The translations under genes were made by a program, and so were the position numbers. The notes beneath the pieces are model-generated. The model made no database searches. It saw only the letters and a program-made list of their open reading frames with translations, and was not told where the DNA came from. From contig JAUSGV010000013.1 of NCBI GenBank assembly GCA_030648675.1, positions 1-6,421 on the forward strand: DNA of 6,421 nt, given 5' to 3'. Shown piece by piece: positions 6,115 to 6,421 of this stretch (position 1 is its first letter; every line of letters starts with the position of its first letter). Source of the DNA: Dehalococcoidales bacterium. Its GTDB lineage: Bacteria; Chloroflexota; Dehalococcoidia; Dehalococcoidales; UBA2162.

Positions 6115-6421
6115 AGTCGACCTCTTTTAGTTATCGGATTGTTTACTAGATTGTGCTTAATTTCCCGAATATTGAGATATGCGCCGGTCGGGTCGGCATC
6201 CGTTGCCTTCCTTTTGAATGCAGTTAATTCAACAACCGACCCGTCTTTGCCAGCAACGTCAAGAAAAATAGTCTTATTCAAGGCATCGAAGAATCGCTTT
6301 AGAAGATTGTCCAAATCGGACCCGTAAGGACAATCCGTGGGGTATTTGTTTGAGGGTAACACAAACGTGATTTCGACCTTGCACTCGGATGCAGTTCTGG
6401 GAAGGTCTCTGGTGGCTTCTA
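6111..6421 (-). CDS. RusA-like Holliday junction endonuclease, 5' end outside the window
   Basis: The reading frame is open from the right edge to TGA at 6113-6111, about 102 codons. RusA resolvases are small dimeric endonucleases that cut four-way DNA junctions, mostly encoded by phages and prophages. The RusA signature is visible: SDLDNLLKRFFDALN (coding positions about 6320-6276), matching the family's Asp-x-Asp-Asn-x-x-x-Lys with a following Asp-Ala-Leu, then a third acidic site in KDGSVVELTAFKRK. These correspond to Asp70, Asp72, Lys76 and Asp91 of E. coli RusA, so the catalytic set looks complete. E. coli RusA has 120 residues, so only a short N-terminus should be missing. A GTG at 6362 could be read as a start, but it has no ribosome binding site and the frame continues upstream with family-like beta-strand sequence (CKVEITFV). 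The stop overlaps mod's ATG by 4 bases. Assignment is by motif; a function in defence is inference. Confidence 0.75.
   Translation of the reverse strand, partial: EATRDLPRTASECKVEITFVLPSNKYPTDCPYGSDLDNLLKRFFDALNKTIFLDVAGKDGSVVELTAFKRKATDADPTGAYLNIREIKHNLVNNPITKRGRL
6121..6126 (-). promoter_or_regulatory. Ribosome binding site of mod
   Basis: On the minus strand AAGAGG lies 6 bases before the mod ATG (6114-6112), within the last codons of the RusA-like gene (Lys-Arg-Gly). With the ATGA stop-start overlap it points to translational coupling. Confidence 0.7.

Noticed and set aside
6360..6362. GTG as the true start of the RusA-like gene
   Set aside because: There is no Shine-Dalgarno sequence before it and the frame stays open to the window edge with family-like sequence, so the start is outside the window.

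Overview
The window holds most of one restriction-modification-type defence locus, read entirely on the minus strand (right to left), plus a short scarred region downstream of it. Base composition is moderate (roughly half GC by eye). Starts are ATG with strong purine-rich Shine-Dalgarno sequences and genes are tightly overlapped, so this is bacterial. The protein styles and the GGGACT/GGGGCT-type heptamer repeats would fit a Clostridia/Peptococcaceae-like or Chloroflexi-like host, but that is a weak guess. Similar heptamer arrays are also known from filamentous cyanobacteria, and nothing here fixes the taxon.

In order of transcription: (1) the 3' part of a RusA-like Holliday-junction endonuclease gene, cut by the right edge (6421-6111). 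(2) A 771-residue beta-class adenine methyltransferase of the type III Mod kind (6114-3799), overlapping gene 1 by 4 bases (ATGA). (3) A 268-residue KilA-N domain protein (3799-2993), overlapping mod by one base (TAATG). (4) An 896-residue type III Res-like helicase-nuclease (2993-303), again overlapping by one base (TAATG). Every junction is an overlap with its own ribosome binding site, so the four are very probably one translationally coupled operon. Its promoter lies to the right of the window.

Mod carries intact SAM-binding and catalytic motifs, and Res carries intact helicase motifs and a PD-ExK nuclease site, so the pair looks functional: Mod would mark host sites and provide specificity, while Res would translocate on and cut unmodified DNA. 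The KilA-N protein, a DNA-binding family common in phages, sits between them and may be a regulator, a specificity partner or an accessory effector. The RusA-like nuclease at the front could process branched DNA or may simply be a captured mobile-element gene.

Downstream of Res (1-302) lies a scar. First comes a roughly 22-codon reading frame, ending at 235, that resembles the extreme C-terminus of Eco57I/PglX-type DNA methylases. Then comes a small gene with an excellent ribosome binding site (start at 220). Its frame runs into eight 7-base tandem repeats (91-146) and stops there, while protein-like sequence resumes after the repeats in another frame up to the left edge. This looks like an older R-M locus that was replaced, with a neighbouring small gene broken by a heptamer array. 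No tRNA, rRNA, CRISPR array, complete insertion sequence or convincing terminator was seen.
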